From contig CBINGY010000051.1 of the NCBI GenBank assembly GCA_966250325.1, forward strand, positions 1-32,306: a DNA stretch of 32,306 bases, given 5' to 3'. Shown here one piece after another: positions 15,420 to 24,198 of the stretch. The stretch's first letter is position 1. Each line of letters opens with the position of its first letter. The notes under the pieces were generated by a model. That model ran no database searches. It had not been told where the DNA came from and saw nothing but the letters and a program-made list of their open reading frames with translations. The position numbers were made by a program, and so were the translations under genes. The stretch is from Jiulongibacter sp966250325. Lineage in GTDB: Bacteria; Bacteroidota; Bacteroidia; Cytophagales; Spirosomataceae.

Positions 15420-17228
15420 ATGAAAAACATCAGATTTTTTTTATATCTCGGGATAATTGTATCGATTAACTCTTTTGCTCAGCAGAACGTTGGAATTGGT
15501 ACCAAAGAACCTGACAATTCAGCCGCTTTGGATATATCCTCCAATACTCAGGGTGTTTTAGTTCCCCGCCTGCTGCAAAACCAACGCGAGGACATTTCAT
15601 TACCCGCCAAAGGTTTGCTGGTCTTTCAAACGGATAACAAATCTGGCTTCTATTATTTTGATGGAGAAAAGTGGGAGCCACTTATTTCGGAGACTCAAGC
15701 CAAATCGGTTGCGGATGACCCTAACGACTGGACTACCAGTGGTAATTCAGGTTTAAGTTCTTCTAATTTTATAGGGACAACGGATAATGTGCCATTTGAA
15801 ATAAGGACTAATAATCAACGAAGATTATATGTAGCAGGCGACGGAAAGATTAGTATTGGTGGGTCAATAGGAGGAGAGTCATTTCAAGTTGATTCTGATG
15901 CGGTTTTTAACAATGTAAGTATCGGGCGAGGCAAAGGAACCTACGGTAATACAATTTTAGGAAGCGGTGCACTGGCTAATGTTTCCAGTGGTATTCACAA
16001 TGTTGCAATAGGTCCAACTATCCTATATTACAATACGACGGGTTCTTATAATGTTGGAGTGGGTGCTTTCGCATTGCAAGGTCAAAGTACAGGATCTGCG
16101 GGTGATTATAATGTTGCAATCGGCAACTCGGCAATGCAGAATGCAGTAAATGCCGGAAGTAATATAGCCATAGGAAGAGACGCTTTGAAGAATGTATCCT
16201 CTTCCTACAACATTGGACTCGGATATCAATCACTTTTAAATAATACTTCGGGTCTATATAATATTGCTATTGGGTTAAACACGCTTAAAAGTAATACCAC
16301 ATCCAATAGCCAGATTGCTATTGGACAATCTGTAATGGAAAATTTTCTTTCTGGAGATTCAAATGCCTCATTGGGACAGTACAGTTTGAATCAATTAAGT
16401 TCTGGAAGCAGGAATACGGGAATGGGATATTATGCAGGCTACAATATGACTTCTGGTAGCGATAATACTTTTTTGGGAGGTAATTCTTTAGCAAATCTTG
16501 TAATTGGCAGCAATAATACGGCCGTCGGCAATAATTCTTTAAGAGGTTCAAACAATGCAAGTTATAGTGGCAATACTGCGATTGGTTCTATGGCTGGAGA
16601 ATATAATCAGGGCAACAACAATGTCTATGTTGGACAACAAAGCGGGCAGAATGCACAAGGGAGCGGGAATTTATTCTTAGGCTATGCCTCGGGATTGAAT
16701 GAATCCGGGTCGAATAAATTATATATATCAAATAGTTATGGCTCAAATCCATTAATTAAAGGAGAATTTGACAACAAACTTCTTCGAATCAATGTAGGTC
16801 CAACAAACTCCGCAAACCAAGGCTATTTCGCCATCGGAGACTTCGATGCTACTTCGCCGATGACCATAGCTCCTGGCTACAGATTAATTGTTCAGGATGG
16901 TATTATCACCGAGAAAATCAAAATAGCTTTGAAAGAATCCAGCTTTTGGGCGGATTATGTTTTTGAAGAAGATTACAAATTGAAACCACTACAAGAGGTG
17001 GAACATTTTGTAAAGCAGAATAAACATTTGCCCAATGTACCGAGTGCTGCCGAGGTCCTGGAAAATGGTATAGACATCGCGACCATGAACTCCAAACTAC
17101 TGGAAAAAGTTGAAGAGCTTACATTGTACATTATTGAGCAGGAGAAGGAGGTAAAGAGAACGAAAAAGGAGCTTGAAGAAACAAATGATAGACTAGAGAG
17201 ATTAGAACGCACTCTTTTCCGCAACTGA
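15420..17228 (+). CDS. Exported tail-fibre-like protein with YadA-head-like repeats (paralogue 1)
   Basis: A 602-aa exported protein. A signal peptide (residues 1-20, ending SFA) precedes a conserved N-terminal module (QNVGIGTKEP...SGFYYFDGEKWEPL, to about residue 90). About 14 imperfect repeats of 16-20 residues follow (about 170-430), built on NxAIGxxxLxxNxxG as in YNIAIGLNTLKSNTT. These resemble trimeric beta-roll heads of YadA-type adhesins and phage fibres. The C-terminus has WADYVFEEDYKL, HLPNVPSAAEV and IATMNSKLLEKVEELTLYIIEQ, common in Bacteroidota fibre proteins related to the S74 chaperone region, and ends in a coiled coil (about 550-600). A trimeric surface fibre is the likely form. 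It lies 25 bp after the SpvB-like gene, so it may help place or target the toxin. Confidence 0.78.
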   Translation: MKNIRFFLYLGIIVSINSFAQQNVGIGTKEPDNSAALDISSNTQGVLVPRLLQNQREDISLPAKGLLVFQTDNKSGFYYFDGEKWEPLISETQAKSVADDPNDWTTSGNSGLSSSNFIGTTDNVPFEIRTNNQRRLYVAGDGKISIGGSIGGESFQVDSDAVFNNVSIGRGKGTYGNTILGSGALANVSSGIHNVAIGPTILYYNTTGSYNVGVGAFALQGQSTGSAGDYNVAIGNSAMQNAVNAGSNIAIGRDALKNVSSSYNIGLGYQSLLNNTSGLYNIAIGLNTLKSNTTSNSQIAIGQSVMENFLSGDSNASLGQYSLNQLSSGSRNTGMGYYAGYNMTSGSDNTFLGGNSLANLVIGSNNTAVGNNSLRGSNNASYSGNTAIGSMAGEYNQGNNNVYVGQQSGQNAQGSGNLFLGYASGLNESGSNKLYISNSYGSNPLIKGEFDNKLLRINVGPTNSANQGYFAIGDFDATSPMTIAPGYRLIVQDGIITEKIKIALKESSFWADYVFEEDYKLKPLQEVEHFVKQNKHLPNVPSAAEVLENGIDIATMNSKLLEKVEELTLYIIEQEKEVKRTKKELEETNDRLERLERTLFRN

Positions 17229-17280
17229 CATAACCCAAAGTAACCATTCTGAAAATTCATTATTCTAAACGCTTAGTCCT

Positions 17281-18900
17281 ATGAGAATCAATTTTGCCTT
17301 CATTATAATTTTATGCGTTTCAAGCATATGTAGTATCGCTCAAAAGAATGTAGGTATTGGAACAAAAGAACCTCATAATTCCGCCGTTTTAGAAATTTCC
17401 TCTAATTCACAGGGTGTTCTGGTGCCTAGGTTGAACGAAAAGCAGCGAGTTGAAATAGCACAACCCGCTAAAGGGTTATTGGTATTTCAAATGGATCAGA
17501 AATCCGGGTTCTATTTCTTTGATGGAAATAAATGGGAGCCACTAATCTCTGAGACGCAAGCCAAATCGGTAGCTGCCGATCCGAATGATTGGACCATAAC
17601 AGGTAATTCAGGACTTGGTGCTTCTAATTTTATAGGGACGACGGATGGTGCAGATTTGGTATTTAAAGTAAATAATTCAACTGTTGGAAGATTTGTAAAT
17701 AATGGTTCCAATTACAACTTACTTTTTGGTGGTGATGGGTCGAATTTGGGAACCAATAATACAGGAAATATTGCAATTGGATCTGAATCATTAAAATCCA
17801 CTCCGTCTACGGTTGGATCCTACAATGTTGCGGTTGGACATCAATCACAAAAAAACAATCTTGGAACTGGGAACAATACTAGTGTTATTCAACCAAATAC
17901 TTCAATTGGAAGTTTTTCATTGTTAACTAATACTACAGGCTTTGAAAATGAAGCTTTTGGCTACAACAGTCTTAAATCGAACACAACCGGTTATAGAAAT
18001 GAGGCCATAGGTACTTTTGCATTGTATGAAAATACAACTGGCTTTTATAATATCGGGCTGGGATATAACGCATTAAATCCCAATAAATCTGGCTATCGAA
18101 ATATCGGGATTGGTCCAACTACATTGAGAGCTAATGTATCTGGATATAATAACATTGCGATAGGATCAAATGCACAATATTTTAATATGAATGGCTGGGA
18201 TAATGTTGCGATTGGAATTGACGCACTAAAAAGCTCAGGGACAATATCTGGTTCACTTGTAACCGGCACTACGGGAATTAGAAACAATGTAATTATTGGG
18301 AACTATGCAGGCTTAATGGCGAAATCAAGCTACAATACATATATTGGCTATTCTGCGGGTTACTCAAACGTTGATGGTGAAAAAAATGTTTTTATAGGTT
18401 ACCAGGCGGGATATAGCGAGTTAGGTTCAAATAAGTTGTATATAGCAAATTCCAGTAGTGTAAATCCTCTAGTAAAAGGCGATTTCCTCAATAAGAATCT
18501 ACTAATAAATGTAGGTCCATCAAACACCGCAACCCAAGGCTATTTCGCAATCGGAGACTTTGATGCTTCTTCACCCATGACAATAGCTCCCGGCTACCGG
18601 TTAATCGTTCAGGATGGTATCATCACTGAGAAAATCAAAATAGCCTTGAAAGAGTCAAGCTTTTGGGCGGACTATGTTTTTGACGAGAACTACAAATTGA
18701 GACCTCTACATGAAGTCGAACATTTTGTGAAAGAGAACAAACATCTGCCGAACGTACCGAGTGCCGCGGAGGTCCTGGAAAATGGTATAGATATTGCCAC
18801 CATGAACGCCAGGCTCCTCGAAAAGGTTGAAGAACTTACTTTGTATATCATTGAGCAAGAGAAACGCATCCTTAAACTGGAGGAGGACAGAGGGAAATAA
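17281..18900 (+). CDS. Exported tail-fibre-like protein with YadA-head-like repeats (paralogue 2)
   Basis: A 539-aa paralogue of the preceding gene, 52 bp downstream. The signal peptide, N-terminal module (QKNVGIGTKEPHNSAVL to about residue 100) and C-terminal module (from GPSNTATQGYFAIGDFDASSPMTIAPGY to the coiled coil) are nearly the same as in paralogue 1. The central repeats (about residues 160-390, as in GYRNIGIGPTTLRANVS) differ in number and sequence. The final coiled coil is shorter, ending ILKLEEDRGK. This conserved-ends, variable-middle pattern suggests duplication followed by diversification of the exposed shaft. No strong terminator is visible after it, although it is the last rightward gene before the leftward beta-barrel gene. 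Confidence 0.78.
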   Translation: MRINFAFIIILCVSSICSIAQKNVGIGTKEPHNSAVLEISSNSQGVLVPRLNEKQRVEIAQPAKGLLVFQMDQKSGFYFFDGNKWEPLISETQAKSVAADPNDWTITGNSGLGASNFIGTTDGADLVFKVNNSTVGRFVNNGSNYNLLFGGDGSNLGTNNTGNIAIGSESLKSTPSTVGSYNVAVGHQSQKNNLGTGNNTSVIQPNTSIGSFSLLTNTTGFENEAFGYNSLKSNTTGYRNEAIGTFALYENTTGFYNIGLGYNALNPNKSGYRNIGIGPTTLRANVSGYNNIAIGSNAQYFNMNGWDNVAIGIDALKSSGTISGSLVTGTTGIRNNVIIGNYAGLMAKSSYNTYIGYSAGYSNVDGEKNVFIGYQAGYSELGSNKLYIANSSSVNPLVKGDFLNKNLLINVGPSNTATQGYFAIGDFDASSPMTIAPGYRLIVQDGIITEKIKIALKESSFWADYVFDENYKLRPLHEVEHFVKENKHLPNVPSAAEVLENGIDIATMNARLLEKVEELTLYIIEQEKRILKLEEDRGK

Positions 18901-19064
18901 GATTATGATTGATTAAGTAAGCTTCCACTTCTCAGTACGGTCTAAAAGTATCAAATATTCTCATGAGCTATAGATTGAAGGAATACGTTTTCTGTAGCCT
19001 CAAATTTTAAGTAGATAAAGAGGTAAATGTTTCTTCTTTTTACTGCTGCCCCCCCAAAAAAAAT

Positions 19065-21455
19065 CTATTGCACCCGTTTTAATTCCTCAGAAGCACCACT
19101 ATCCCTACTTTCTTTGTTAGTTGTATTTTTACCTAAAGGCAAATTAAGTGTAAGACGGAAAACCGGCCCTTCGGCGTCGAAGTTAAAATAGTAGGCAAGA
19201 TCACTGTTTGGCAAAGCGGACCTGTTCGGCCACTGCGTTCCTGTGTTGAATACATCGGTTATACTTAAAAGGAGTGAAGCGTCCGAGTAAATTTTCTTTC
19301 TTATCCCCAGATCAATCTGGTATCTCCTGATCACATCCAGGGTCCCGTAAATATTGTTGGCGAAATAGGCCGCAGATAGTTCCGCAGAGATTTTTTTCGA
19401 GATCATGAAGGTCTGGAATGCAGTTGTCTCAAAGCTTAAACGTGTCCGTCTATATTCTGTTTCCTGAATCCTGAACCGCTGGGAGTTGAAATATGAAATC
19501 CCGCTAAGTTGTAAGCTCCACCATCTGTTAAAATTGATCAGTGAATTTAAGCTTATGTTGAGGTTCTTATTTTGAATTCCCTGGATAGGTTTGATTTCGA
19601 AAATTCCCAGGTCTGAGTTCACCGTTGGCTGAAAATCTAGTATGGGCGTTTTTTCGAGGTTATACTGGGCAGTAAATGTTAAATTTTTATGGGTGTAAGC
19701 CAGTTGAAACTGGTTTGATCGGGAAGGAAGAATTTCCGGATTCCCGGTGGTAAGCGTATTCTGATCAAAAAAGTAGAAGTAAGGGGCCAGAATCAGAAAG
19801 CCGGGACGCTGGATTCGGTTTACAATCGAAAAGTTTAATGTGTGACTTTCATCAGGGTGGTAAGAAAAAAAGAGACTTGGGAACAGGTTCCCTACACTTC
19901 GGTTAACAATTTCCCCTTCGACAGATGAAGATAGATTCAGGTCATAATACTCATATCGCAACCCTATTTTCGAAGTTATTTTCGCATCAGGCTTCCAGTT
20001 CAGATTGATGTAAGCGGCGTATATATCCTCTGATAAGTCAAAGTTATTTTTGAATTGGGAATTATCAGACCATTCGTTGCCGATTAGATTGGAAACATTC
20101 ACATCGTTTGTAAATCCTGAAAAGGAGGTCTTTGCTCCCATCTCCAGGTTCGCTTTATTATTGAGGTCCATATGGGCATCGGTTTTAAATACAGTAACCT
20201 TCACGGGAGTTACAGCATTTGAACGGAATTGATCTTTCCCCGCGAATCCTTCTTCGGTAACTACATAGGAAGTGGGATTTTCCCTGGTGAAGTCAATATA
20301 ATCCAGATCAAAATTGAGCCTGAAGCTATTAGAAAAAGTTTGTCTGAAGTTCAGGTTATAAAGAATCCTGCTCAATCGGTTTATTTCGTAACTGCTGGTC
20401 AAAAGCGATCGATTGAGCGAGTTGTTTTCAATACCGGTTTGAGTGAGAGCATTCATTTTCCAGTCAGATTTCAGAAAAGAAACCAAGGTGCCTAGGGTGC
20501 TTTTGGAATTTATCTGATATTCCAGGTTAAAGTCACCGGTTGCCAGCAAAGTGGATGGCTTCCTCTCAATCTCCAGCCTGGAGGATTTTCCAATGGACTC
20601 ACTCTGTGTTAGAATATTCACCCTTTCAAGATCATAATTGAGGCTTGTATTCAGGAGTGTTTGTACATACAATTTGTTTTTGTGATAGCTAAGGTTTACT
20701 GAGTTACTGAATTTGGGTCGTTGCCCAATTCCTATTCCCGGGCTGATATGTCCTTTAAAACCATCCTTGTTTCTGATGGTGGTGATATTTATTACACCCG
20801 CAGTGCCTTGAGCGTCGTAATTGGCCGGGGGGGACGTAATTAATTCAATGGTGGCAATCTGATTTGCGGGCATGGCAGATAAGTAGGAGATCAGATCCTG
20901 CCGTTCAAGCCGTACAGGTTTATTATCGATCATCAGGAGTACCCCCTGCTTACCAAAAAGGCTGATATCTCCCGATGAAGGATTGATCCGAACGGAAGGT
21001 GACCTGGATAAAACTGATAACAGGGAATTACTTTTACTGACAACTGTACCCTCGACATTAACGATTGTCCTGTCAATGCGTTGTTCATAAAATGGCTTAC
21101 GGGCGGTCACGGTTATTTCTCCCAGAGTTTGTGAATCAGCTCTTAGTGTGAAAGAACCCAAATCAGAAGTTTCTCCGGAAGTCAAATAATTGCCTCTTAA
21201 TTCCTGAAAACCCAGAGAACTGATTTCGAGAAAAAATGAATCTACGGCTGGAATTTGAACCTCAAAATGTCCATTTTCATTACAGAGGTTACCTGCAAGA
21301 AACGAGCTGTCTGGCAGGGATAGCAGGATAATACTTGCGAAAGGCACAGGGTTATTGTTTTCATCGGTTACCTTCCCTTTAATTTGAGTCTGTGCAAAGG
21401 AGAACTGGATACTGAAGCAGGAGAGCAGTGCTGTAGTGACAATTAAATTCTTCAT
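19065..21455 (-). CDS. Outer membrane beta-barrel protein (TonB-receptor-like)
   Basis: A 796-aa outer membrane protein. A signal peptide (about residues 1-21, FSFAQ) is followed by a carboxypeptidase-regulatory-like domain (KGKVTDENNNPVPFASI, about 24-105). A plug-like domain comes next (about 110-235, with TVTARKPFYEQRIDRTIVNV, LLMIDNKPVRL and NYDAQGTAGVINI), then a long beta-barrel of the OMP_b-brl_3 type to the end. These proteins resemble TonB-dependent receptors but their substrates are largely unknown. No SusD partner gene is adjacent. It is divergent from a LytS/LytTR pair, which probably regulates it or senses related envelope conditions. A run of 7 C and 8 A (plus strand 19049-19063) sits directly behind the stop and might be length-variable, but it is outside the frame. 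A weak minus-strand promoter (TAATTTGG) lies near 21474-21481. Confidence 0.85.
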   Translation of the reverse strand: MKNLIVTTALLSCFSIQFSFAQTQIKGKVTDENNNPVPFASIILLSLPDSSFLAGNLCNENGHFEVQIPAVDSFFLEISSLGFQELRGNYLTSGETSDLGSFTLRADSQTLGEITVTARKPFYEQRIDRTIVNVEGTVVSKSNSLLSVLSRSPSVRINPSSGDISLFGKQGVLLMIDNKPVRLERQDLISYLSAMPANQIATIELITSPPANYDAQGTAGVINITTIRNKDGFKGHISPGIGIGQRPKFSNSVNLSYHKNKLYVQTLLNTSLNYDLERVNILTQSESIGKSSRLEIERKPSTLLATGDFNLEYQINSKSTLGTLVSFLKSDWKMNALTQTGIENNSLNRSLLTSSYEINRLSRILYNLNFRQTFSNSFRLNFDLDYIDFTRENPTSYVVTEEGFAGKDQFRSNAVTPVKVTVFKTDAHMDLNNKANLEMGAKTSFSGFTNDVNVSNLIGNEWSDNSQFKNNFDLSEDIYAAYINLNWKPDAKITSKIGLRYEYYDLNLSSSVEGEIVNRSVGNLFPSLFFSYHPDESHTLNFSIVNRIQRPGFLILAPYFYFFDQNTLTTGNPEILPSRSNQFQLAYTHKNLTFTAQYNLEKTPILDFQPTVNSDLGIFEIKPIQGIQNKNLNISLNSLINFNRWWSLQLSGISYFNSQRFRIQETEYRRTRLSFETTAFQTFMISKKISAELSAAYFANNIYGTLDVIRRYQIDLGIRKKIYSDASLLLSITDVFNTGTQWPNRSALPNSDLAYYFNFDAEGPVFRLTLNLPLGKNTTNKESRDSGASEELKRVQ

Positions 21456-21603
21456 CTTAGGTCTGATTTTCAGGCCAAATTAGAGGAGTGGTACTGTACT
21501 GGAAAATCGCCGGGACATAGGAGTAGTAGGCTGATTATTAAACAATTAATTATAGCTCGAATCGTTTTTGTTAGGTATTATCCTATTTTTGTCCTTGCTG
21601 GGC

Positions 21604-21624
21604 CCGGGTTTGTCCTGCACCCGG
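21604..21624 (+). other. Small GC-rich hairpin between the divergent OMP and histidine kinase genes
   Basis: Arms CCGGGT (21604-21609) and ACCCGG (21619-21624) enclose a 9-nt loop. It lies between two TATTTTTG promoter-like elements (21584-21591 and 21646-21653). It might be a binding site for the response regulator or a leader structure, but evidence is limited to the symmetry. Confidence 0.25.
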
Positions 21625-21645
21625 CATTGAAGCAGCTATCCCGCT

Positions 21646-21653
21646 TATTTTTG
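21646..21653 (+). promoter_or_regulatory. Promoter -7 element upstream of the histidine kinase gene
   Basis: TATTTTTG followed by TAAC is identical to the -7 region of the Fur-family gene (5797-5808) and lies 20 bp before the kinase start. A TTG at 21627-21629 is a poor, closely spaced -33 candidate. Confidence 0.4.
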
Positions 21654-21673
21654 TAACTGATTCACGGAAAATA

Positions 21674-22723
21674 TTGAAATTGGATAAACTGCTTTACAGT
21701 TATAAATGGCCTTACCGCATTTTACGGCATCTGGCATACTGGTGCTTCTGGCTGGGTTTCTATGGTATTGTTAATAGTCAGTACCATGGTACAGAGTTTT
21801 ATAAATGGTTATTATTCGAACTCTACACCATGCTTGTGAAGGTACCTTTTGCCTATGGTTTAGCTTACGTTATCTTTCCCACATTTATCCCCAGAAAAAA
21901 GTACCTCGGGCTGATCATAGTGGTTTTGTTACTTGCCCTTGTTGGTTTGGTTGCTCTGATGTTTCTATATCAGTTGTTTCCGTTTCCGATGCCCAATGGA
22001 GTAGGGGGGTTCAGTACTCCAAAGACACTCTATATGTACACTGATTTGCTTTACATTGCATCACCCGTGGTTCTCATTAAGATGACTCAGGAATATATTG
22101 CTCAGCAAAAGAGATCCTCCGAACTCCGGCAGGCCAAAGCAGAAGCAGAAATGAAGCTTCTGAAAAATCAGCTACAGCCACATTTTTTGTTCAATAACCT
22201 GAATAATATATACAGCATGGTAGTGACGGGACATGAATACGCTGCCGGGTCTGTACTGAAACTTTCGGAATTACTTAGTTACATGTTATACGGGTCAAAC
22301 AATGATAAAGTCCTTATTTCTCAGGAGGTCAATTTGCTGAATAATTACCTGGAGCTGGAGAAACTCAGGTACGGAGACCGGCTTTCGCTATCTTTTGAGA
22401 ACAATCTGGAAAATGAATCTATTATGATAGCACCATTGATCTTTCTCCCGTTTGTTGAGAATGCCTTTAAGCATGGGGTAAGCAAGGATCCTGTACCTGG
22501 TTCCTGGATACGCCTGGTTCTGGAAACTAAAAAAGAATGCGTTAACTTTTTCATTGAGAATAAGTTGACAGCAACAGAAGGAACAGATCAGGGAACGGAA
22601 CTGACCTCCGGCATTGGTCTTACCAATATTCGAAGAAGGCTTGAATTAATTTACCCAAATCAGCATGAACTAACCATTTCGAAGAAAGAGACTTTCTTCG
22701 TTCAACTCAGCATCAAATTATGA
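21674..22723 (+). CDS. LytS/YpdA-type sensor histidine kinase
   Basis: A 349-aa inner-membrane kinase starting at TTG. Four hydrophobic segments (about residues 15-35, 45-70, 78-103 and 118-136) form a small membrane sensor. They are followed by a linker helix and a His_kinase domain with QLQPHFLFNNLNNIYSM (phosphoacceptor H170). The ATP-binding part has PFVENAFKHG (N263) and GIGLTNIRRRLELIY. It lacks any PAS or periplasmic domain, so the signal is probably sensed in or at the membrane. Its stop codon overlaps the response regulator start (ATGA), so the two are translationally coupled. An ATG-initiated alternative would lose the first membrane helix, so I kept the TTG. Its divergent neighbour is an outer membrane beta-barrel gene, a possible target. 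Confidence 0.88.
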   Translation: MKLDKLLYSYKWPYRILRHLAYWCFWLGFYGIVNSQYHGTEFYKWLLFELYTMLVKVPFAYGLAYVIFPTFIPRKKYLGLIIVVLLLALVGLVALMFLYQLFPFPMPNGVGGFSTPKTLYMYTDLLYIASPVVLIKMTQEYIAQQKRSSELRQAKAEAEMKLLKNQLQPHFLFNNLNNIYSMVVTGHEYAAGSVLKLSELLSYMLYGSNNDKVLISQEVNLLNNYLELEKLRYGDRLSLSFENNLENESIMIAPLIFLPFVENAFKHGVSKDPVPGSWIRLVLETKKECVNFFIENKLTATEGTDQGTELTSGIGLTNIRRRLELIYPNQHELTISKKETFFVQLSIKL

Positions 22724-23427
22724 AATGCGTTATTGTCGAAGACGAATTACCCGCGATTGAAATTCTGAAAAATCATATCAGTCATTATGAGGAATTACAT
22801 CTGGTGAAGGTTTGTCACACCGCTATGGAAGCATTTGAATACCTTCACAAGAATCCGGCTGATCTGATATTTGTAGATATCCAGATGCCCGGGATTTCGG
22901 GTATTCAGCTAATTGAATCCCTTCGGGTACGTCCGGATATCATCCTCACCACCGCTTTCCGGGAGTATGCATTGCAGGGTTATGAACTTGAAGTGGCAGA
23001 TTATCTGCTGAAGCCTATTTCACTGGAACGATTCTCAAAGTCAATCGGAAAGATTTTCAGAAACAGGTCAATGGACATGAATAAGGTTATTGGCATAAAT
23101 CAGCCACTGCTGGATGAGCCATTCATTTATGTCAAGATTGATAGAGAATTTCAAAAAATAGAACTGGCTGATCTGCTTTACATTGAGAGTTTACGGAATA
23201 ACCTGAAGTTTGTAACAGAAAAGGGTATTTACATTGCCGTGATGCCGATATCCCAGATAGAAGCGAAACTTCCGAATTATTTCCTCCGGGTTCACCGGTC
23301 TTTTATTATCTCCACCCGGCATATTGATAAATTCAGCAGCACCTATGTGATCATAAAGAATACGCAGATCCCGGTTGGAAACTTTTACAAAATGAATTTT
23401 CAGCAGTGGCTTTCAGGAAATATGTAA
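22720..23427 (+). CDS. LytTR family response regulator
   Basis: A 235-aa DNA-binding response regulator, cognate to the overlapping LytS-type kinase gene. The receiver domain (residues 1-120) has the acidic pocket E7/D8, phosphoacceptor D53 (FVDIQMPG) and K98 (LLKPI). The C-terminal LytTR domain (about 130-233) shows FIYVKIDREFQKI, LYIESLRNNLKFVTE and FLRVHRSFIIS. In this group the LytTR domain binds short direct repeats upstream of target promoters. I could not pick out a convincing repeat pair in the divergent region 21456-21673, but it is the natural place to look. The pair ends the unit, with 219 bp before the next gene. Confidence 0.9.
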   Translation: MKCVIVEDELPAIEILKNHISHYEELHLVKVCHTAMEAFEYLHKNPADLIFVDIQMPGISGIQLIESLRVRPDIILTTAFREYALQGYELEVADYLLKPISLERFSKSIGKIFRNRSMDMNKVIGINQPLLDEPFIYVKIDREFQKIELADLLYIESLRNNLKFVTEKGIYIAVMPISQIEAKLPNYFLRVHRSFIISTRHIDKFSSTYVIIKNTQIPVGNFYKMNFQQWLSGNM

Positions 23428-23646
23428 CTAAAGTAACGGAGGCGTTTTGTCCCGGGATATGGGTAATCCATAGCTGATGATAGCTCCTTTGTCCTTTCCT
23501 GGGGTTGACCTGCCAACCTAAAGTGTTGATTTATAATTATTCTCACAAGGAACATCTTCAGAAAGCACTAGTAAGTAATGCCGGCAAAACTTAGCAGTAT
23601 CACAGAAGGCGTTCACGTTTATTTGTTTAATTTTAATCATAAACAC

Positions 23647-24123
23647 ATGAAAAAGTTAATTGCAGTAATTAGTCTGTTATCCGTATTTACGTCCTGTTCA
23701 AAGAACGATACGCTACACCCGGGCCCCACAGGAGTGCTGGAAAATAAAGAGATTTTTGATCAATACTTAGTGACCAGGGAAGAGAATACCGATCGGATTT
23801 TTGAAATTAAAACCATTGAACGGAATTCGGAGCAGCTGAATGTGACCGTATATGGTGAATGTACCAGTAGTTATTATAAAATTATCTGGGATGGCACTGT
23901 TATGTTTTCAGATCCGCCTACCGTCAACCTGATGGTGGCTTTGGAAATTCCGGAAGGGATGGTATGTGATATGAGTATGAAAGAGCAAATGTTAACGGTT
24001 AATTTGAAGGATTTGCTTAGTGAACAATATGACAGGAGTGATTATGTCATTCATGTGCTGAACGGGAGTAAAATACAGGATAAGACAAGCCATCCTGACG
24101 GCAATGTAACCGACAAAAACTGA
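23647..24123 (+). CDS. Small lipoprotein of unknown function
   Basis: A 158-aa predicted lipoprotein that I do not recognise. A hydrophobic signal (MKKLIAVISLLSVFTSC) ends in a lipobox with the lipidated cysteine at residue 17. The mature part is small and beta-rich, with two further cysteines (near residues 76 and 108) that could pair in the periplasm. The frame is open from 23578, but the extra 23 residues carry no signal features, so I chose the ATG at 23647. A strong hairpin follows the stop and probably ends the transcript. No catalytic motif is visible. Confidence 0.65.
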   Translation: MKKLIAVISLLSVFTSCSKNDTLHPGPTGVLENKEIFDQYLVTREENTDRIFEIKTIERNSEQLNVTVYGECTSSYYKIIWDGTVMFSDPPTVNLMVALEIPEGMVCDMSMKEQMLTVNLKDLLSEQYDRSDYVIHVLNGSKIQDKTSHPDGNVTDKN

Positions 24124-24139
24124 ATATTTAGGCAATGAT

Positions 24140-24176
24140 CTGAGGGGCAGACAGCAGGAGTTGCTCTGCTCCTCAG
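24140..24176 (+). terminator. Probable terminator hairpin after the small lipoprotein gene
   Basis: Arms CTGAGGGGCAGA (24140-24151) and TCTGCTCCTCAG (24165-24176) pair over 12 bp with a single G-T wobble, leaving a 13-nt loop and a short TTT tail. It is the strongest hairpin I found between genes on the plus strand. The short T run makes termination efficiency uncertain. Confidence 0.5.
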
Positions 24177-24198
24177 TTTAACAGAAAAAGATTTATTC

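Noticed and set aside
15990..16710. Regularly spaced repeats resembling a repeat array
   Set aside because: The period of about 50-60 nt follows codons of NxAIG-type protein repeats and the copies are imperfect. It is a coding repeat, not a CRISPR array.
19049..19063. Run of 7 C followed by 8 A as a phase-variation tract
   Set aside because: It lies just outside the beta-barrel gene after its stop codon, so a length change would not alter the protein.
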